From Pseudomonadota bacterium (GTDB lineage Bacteria > Pseudomonadota > Gammaproteobacteria > Burkholderiales > Thiobacillaceae), in assembly GCA_021791235.1 (NCBI GenBank), contig JAJYXA010000034.1, positions 1-7,141 of the forward strand: a DNA stretch of 7,141 bases, written 5' to 3'. Position numbers and translations under genes: made by a program. Positions 5,548 to 7,141 of this stretch are shown here, in pieces. Numbering within the stretch: position 1 is the stretch's first letter; the number at the start of each line of letters is the position of its first letter. The notes under the pieces are model-generated. The model saw nothing but the letters and a program-made list of their open reading frames with translations. It was not told the DNA's origin and searched no databases.

Positions 5548-5856
5548 TTATTTTTCGTAGCCCTCGCGGTGCGTGGCGTTGATGGTGCGCAGCAGTTCGC
5601 GGAACGGAATGTCGCGCTCGTGCTTCTTGAACAGGGGCATGTAGTCCAGGTCTTCGCCCTGCCCCGCGCCGCCATAGTTCCCCGACGCCATCGCTTCGTG
5701 CAGATCGCGCAGCATCGTGTCCAGCGTGTCGAGATAAGGAGTATAGATGGAGGCCTCTTCGTCGTCATGTTCGAGGCAGGCGCGCAGTTCGTCGACCTCA
5801 TACACCGCTTCGTGCACCAGGTCGATCAGTTCGTTGAGGTCTTTGGCTTTTTTCAT
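5548..5856 (-). CDS. Acidic small protein of unknown function
   Basis: I do not recognise this 102-residue protein. It is strongly acidic, with about 24 Asp/Glu against 12 Lys/Arg. It is cytoplasmic by appearance, with no signal peptide or membrane segment. The N-terminal half looks like two amphipathic helices (MKKAKDLNELIDLVHEAVYE, then LDTLDTMLRDLHEAMA) around an acidic turn, EHDDEEAS (29-36). A Gly-rich link YGGAGQGEDLDY (61-72) leads to a basic-acidic C-terminal helix (FKKHERDIPFRELLRTINATH). The start at 5856 is chosen because the Met-Lys-Lys opening begins the coding-like composition; there is no clear Shine-Dalgarno sequence, and the frame extends upstream to 6186 without resembling protein. 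Regular helix periodicity and clean codon use suggest a real gene. It lies between two gene remnants. Confidence 0.65.
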   Translation of the reverse strand: MKKAKDLNELIDLVHEAVYEVDELRACLEHDDEEASIYTPYLDTLDTMLRDLHEAMASGNYGGAGQGEDLDYMPLFKKHERDIPFRELLRTINATHREGYEK

Positions 5857-6003
5857 GTTCGTGCGGTTTTGGGACAAAGCGCAAGGATACCGCCGCTCGG
5901 CGGGCGGTGCGACGGGCGCAGGATTTGAGCGCAAGTTTCGGATTGCAGCTTGCGGCAAGCCGGTGAACACTGTGCTTTTCACCGGCCCAACCGGATCGCC
6001 CCC
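5857..6003. other. Gap with a 9-bp hairpin between the acidic-protein gene and the alkyltransferase remnant
   Basis: The gap contains a perfect 9-bp inverted repeat, GCCGGTGAA (5959-5967) with TTCACCGGC (5978-5986) around a 10-nt loop, and a short CCGCCG-CT-CGGCGG dyad (5890-5903). No T-run follows the larger hairpin on either strand, so it is not a typical terminator. No promoter is convincing. The missing 5' part of the alkyltransferase gene is not encoded here in any frame. Confidence 0.5.
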
Positions 6004-6183
6004 ATGAATACCGAGCGCATCGGCCAGCCCCAGGCCTGGTGCGCCGTGGCCCCCATGCCTGGCAATCCGGTGGCGGTAGCGATTCCCTGCCACCGCGCTG
6101 TGCGCACCAATGGGGATTTGGCGGGGTACCGCTGGGGGATCGCGCGCAAGGCGGAATTGCTGCGGCGGGAAAACAAGAAATAG
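6004..6183 (+). pseudogene. 5'-truncated O6-alkylguanine-DNA alkyltransferase (Ada/Ogt C-terminal remnant)
   Basis: The 59-codon frame ends with AVAIPCHRAVRTNGDLAGYR (residues 24-43) and WGIARKAELLRRE. This is the active-site region and C-terminal helix of Ada/Ogt/MGMT proteins, which normally carry about 160-180 residues in this domain. The acceptor cysteine is retained (C29 in PCHR), and so is the hinge Asn (N21 in GNP). The N-terminal RNase H-like part and most of the helix-turn-helix are absent, and the upstream DNA does not encode them. The residue aligned to the conserved Arg finger of the RAV motif is Cys (C13, codon TGC at 6040-6042, one transition from CGC), and the loop before GNP looks one residue short. 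The piece cannot fold as a normal alkyltransferase, so I call it a remnant. A tiny expressed peptide cannot be excluded, but no ribosome site precedes the ATG. Confidence 0.8.
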
Positions 6184-6281
6184 CACCCAGGGGATGGCCG
6201 GCCTTCTATCTATGCTTGCAGAGAGAAAGTACCGGAAAGCCTATGCCGCATTCGATGTCGCCGTCATCCCAAGGATTGCGC

Positions 6282-6298
6282 TATGTTTGAAAAACATA
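6282..6298. promoter_or_regulatory. Perfect 17-bp dyad upstream of the nitroreductase gene
   Basis: TATGTTTGAAAAACATA is a perfect 7-bp inverted repeat around GAA, 16 nt before the start codon and just ahead of the ribosome site (GGAG 6303-6306). Its size and AT-richness in GC-rich DNA suit a repressor operator. It could also fold as a hairpin in the mRNA leader. Confidence 0.5.
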
Positions 6299-6314
6299 TC
6301 CCGGAGTCGCCCTG

Positions 6315-6902
6315 ATGCCCCCTGCCCTGCTCGATGTCATCCAGCAACGCTATGCCTGCCGCCAGTTCGTTTCCGGCCATCCGCCAACTGCCGGCGAACT
6401 GGCCCTGCTGCTGGAAGCGGGCCGGCTGGCGCCGTCGGCCTTTGGCCTGGAACCCTGGCGCTTCATGACGGTGGCGGATGCGGCGCAGCGGGCTGCCGTG
6501 GCGCGGGCCTGTTACGGGCAGTCCGCCGCGTCGACCGCCGCCGCGTTCATCGCGATCGTGGCGCTGGTGGCGGCGCTCGATCCGGATTCCGATTACGTGC
6601 GCGCGCGCTTCGAAGCGGAAAAGCGCGGCCAGGATCTAGAAGCGATTTACGCGGCCTACCGCGCCCACTATGGGGCCGAATCCATCGCGGCCTGGGCGCA
6701 GGGCCAGTGCAACTTTGCCGCGGCGCACATGCTGCTGCAGGCGACGCACATGGGACTCGATAGCTGCCCGATCGGGGGATTCGATGCGGATGCGCTGGCT
6801 GGCTGCCTGAGCCTTCCGGCCGGAGAAACGCCGGCGCTGCTGATTGCCCTGGGACACTGCGCCCACGCGGCGCCGGAACGCCTGCGCAAGCCGCTGGACT
6901 GA
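6315..6902 (+). CDS. Nitroreductase-family FMN flavoprotein (NfsB-like)
   Basis: Members of this family are FMN-dependent NAD(P)H oxidoreductases that reduce nitroaromatics, quinones or other acceptors (family knowledge); the substrate here is unknown. The 195-residue protein shows the family pattern. RYACRQF (12-18) is the N-terminal phosphate-binding motif, and LLEAGRLAPSAFGLEPWRF (32-50) is the FMN-binding Ser and Pro-Trp block. LQATHMGLDSCPIGGFD (141-157) is the signature near the flavin. ETPALLIALG (171-180) is the closing strand. The length is typical. GGAG at 6303-6306 sits 8 nt before the ATG and supports the start. The gene stands alone, and the 17-bp dyad just upstream suggests its own control. 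A bidirectional terminator separates it from the convergent HdrB-like gene. Confidence 0.9.
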   Translation: MPPALLDVIQQRYACRQFVSGHPPTAGELALLLEAGRLAPSAFGLEPWRFMTVADAAQRAAVARACYGQSAASTAAAFIAIVALVAALDPDSDYVRARFEAEKRGQDLEAIYAAYRAHYGAESIAAWAQGQCNFAAAHMLLQATHMGLDSCPIGGFDADALAGCLSLPAGETPALLIALGHCAHAAPERLRKPLD

Positions 6903-6935
6903 CCGGGAAGCAGCGGACAGGAATGGCGGCCATAA

Positions 6936-6962
6936 AAAACAGGGGCACACGGCCCCTGTTTT
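6936..6962. terminator. Bidirectional rho-independent terminator
   Basis: A perfect 11-bp stem, AAAACAGGGGC (6936-6946) with GCCCCTGTTTT (6952-6962), encloses the loop ACACG. On the minus strand the stem runs into TTTTTT (plus-strand A-run 6934-6939), ideal for ending the HdrB-like gene. On the plus strand a shorter T-run serves the nitroreductase gene. It lies 34 bp after one stop and 20 bp after the other. Confidence 0.9.
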
Positions 6963-6981
6963 CCTGTACGCCTGAAACCGC

Positions 6982-7141
6982 TCAGCGCTTGACCGGCTTG
7001 GCGGCGATTTCCTCCAGCCGGCGCGCCTTGATGACCTGGCCGTTCAGCGCGGCGGCCTTGGCGTCGCCGCCGTAGGCGACGACCATCAGCTGGCTGTAGT
7101 ACATCACCGGGATGTTGAACTTGGTGCCGTATTTCTTGTTG
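6982..7141 (-). CDS. HdrB-like heterodisulfide reductase subunit B, C-terminal 52 residues (runs off right edge)
   Basis: The minus-strand frame enters at the right edge and ends with TGA at 6982-6984. It reads NKKYGTKFNIPVMYYSQLMV, VAYGGDAKAAALNGQVIKAR, then RLEEIAAKPVKR. The IPVMYYSQLM-VAYG block is the typical C-terminal element of HdrB-type CCG-domain proteins, which follows the last cysteine-rich motif. In methanogens HdrB reduces the CoM-CoB heterodisulfide. In sulfur-oxidising bacteria related HdrB1 and HdrB2 proteins belong to the sHdr complex that oxidises protein-bound persulfide sulfur (family knowledge). The Fe-S cysteine motifs lie outside the window, so the exact subtype cannot be told. 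An sHdrB would fit a Thiobacillus-like host (inference). A strong terminator follows the stop, so this is the last gene of its operon. Confidence 0.7.
   Translation of the reverse strand, partial: NKKYGTKFNIPVMYYSQLMVVAYGGDAKAAALNGQVIKARRLEEIAAKPVKR

Noticed and set aside
6110..6763. 217-codon plus-strand frame overlapping the nitroreductase gene
   Set aside because: Its overlap with the clear nitroreductase frame and its Arg/Gly/Ala-rich translation mark it as a shadow.

Overview
The window is GC-rich, gene-dense bacterial DNA. Its gene content and protein sequences suggest a flagellated betaproteobacterium, possibly a Thiobacillus-like sulfur oxidiser. That assignment is inference: it rests on the flgBC/flgA-flgM-flgN layout, a fused mnmC, and the C-terminus of an HdrB-like protein at the right edge. 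No complete marker gene is present.

Left third (1-2635): a flagellar cluster. flgC (running off the left edge) and flgB read leftwards. flgA, flgM and flgN read rightwards from the shared 173-bp gap. Their products are rod proteins (FlgB, FlgC), the periplasmic P-ring chaperone (FlgA), the anti-sigma-28 factor (FlgM) and the export chaperone for the hook-filament junction proteins (FlgN). The main surprise is that flgB is full length except for an in-frame amber codon at codon 50, next to a 12-bp tandem duplication. A MITE-like inverted-repeat element of about 137 bp separates flgA from flgM.

Middle (2636-4974): a second dispersed palindromic repeat lies between flgN and the convergent mnmC, a bifunctional tRNA wobble-uridine modification enzyme. 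A 369-bp gap without a confident gene follows.

Right part (4975-7141): a BON-domain lipoprotein with Asp at position +2. Next comes a short stretch of gene debris: a roughly 42-codon remnant of a CusA/CzcA-type RND pump, an unrecognised acidic small protein, and a 5'-truncated O6-alkylguanine-DNA alkyltransferase remnant. A nitroreductase-family gene follows, preceded by a perfect 17-bp dyad. It converges, across a strong bidirectional terminator, on the C-terminal 52 residues of an HdrB-like protein.

I saw no tRNA, rRNA, CRISPR array, transposase or phage gene. The best leads are the flgB nonsense codon, the two gene remnants and the nitroreductase dyad. I found no convincing evidence of a wholly new multi-gene system.
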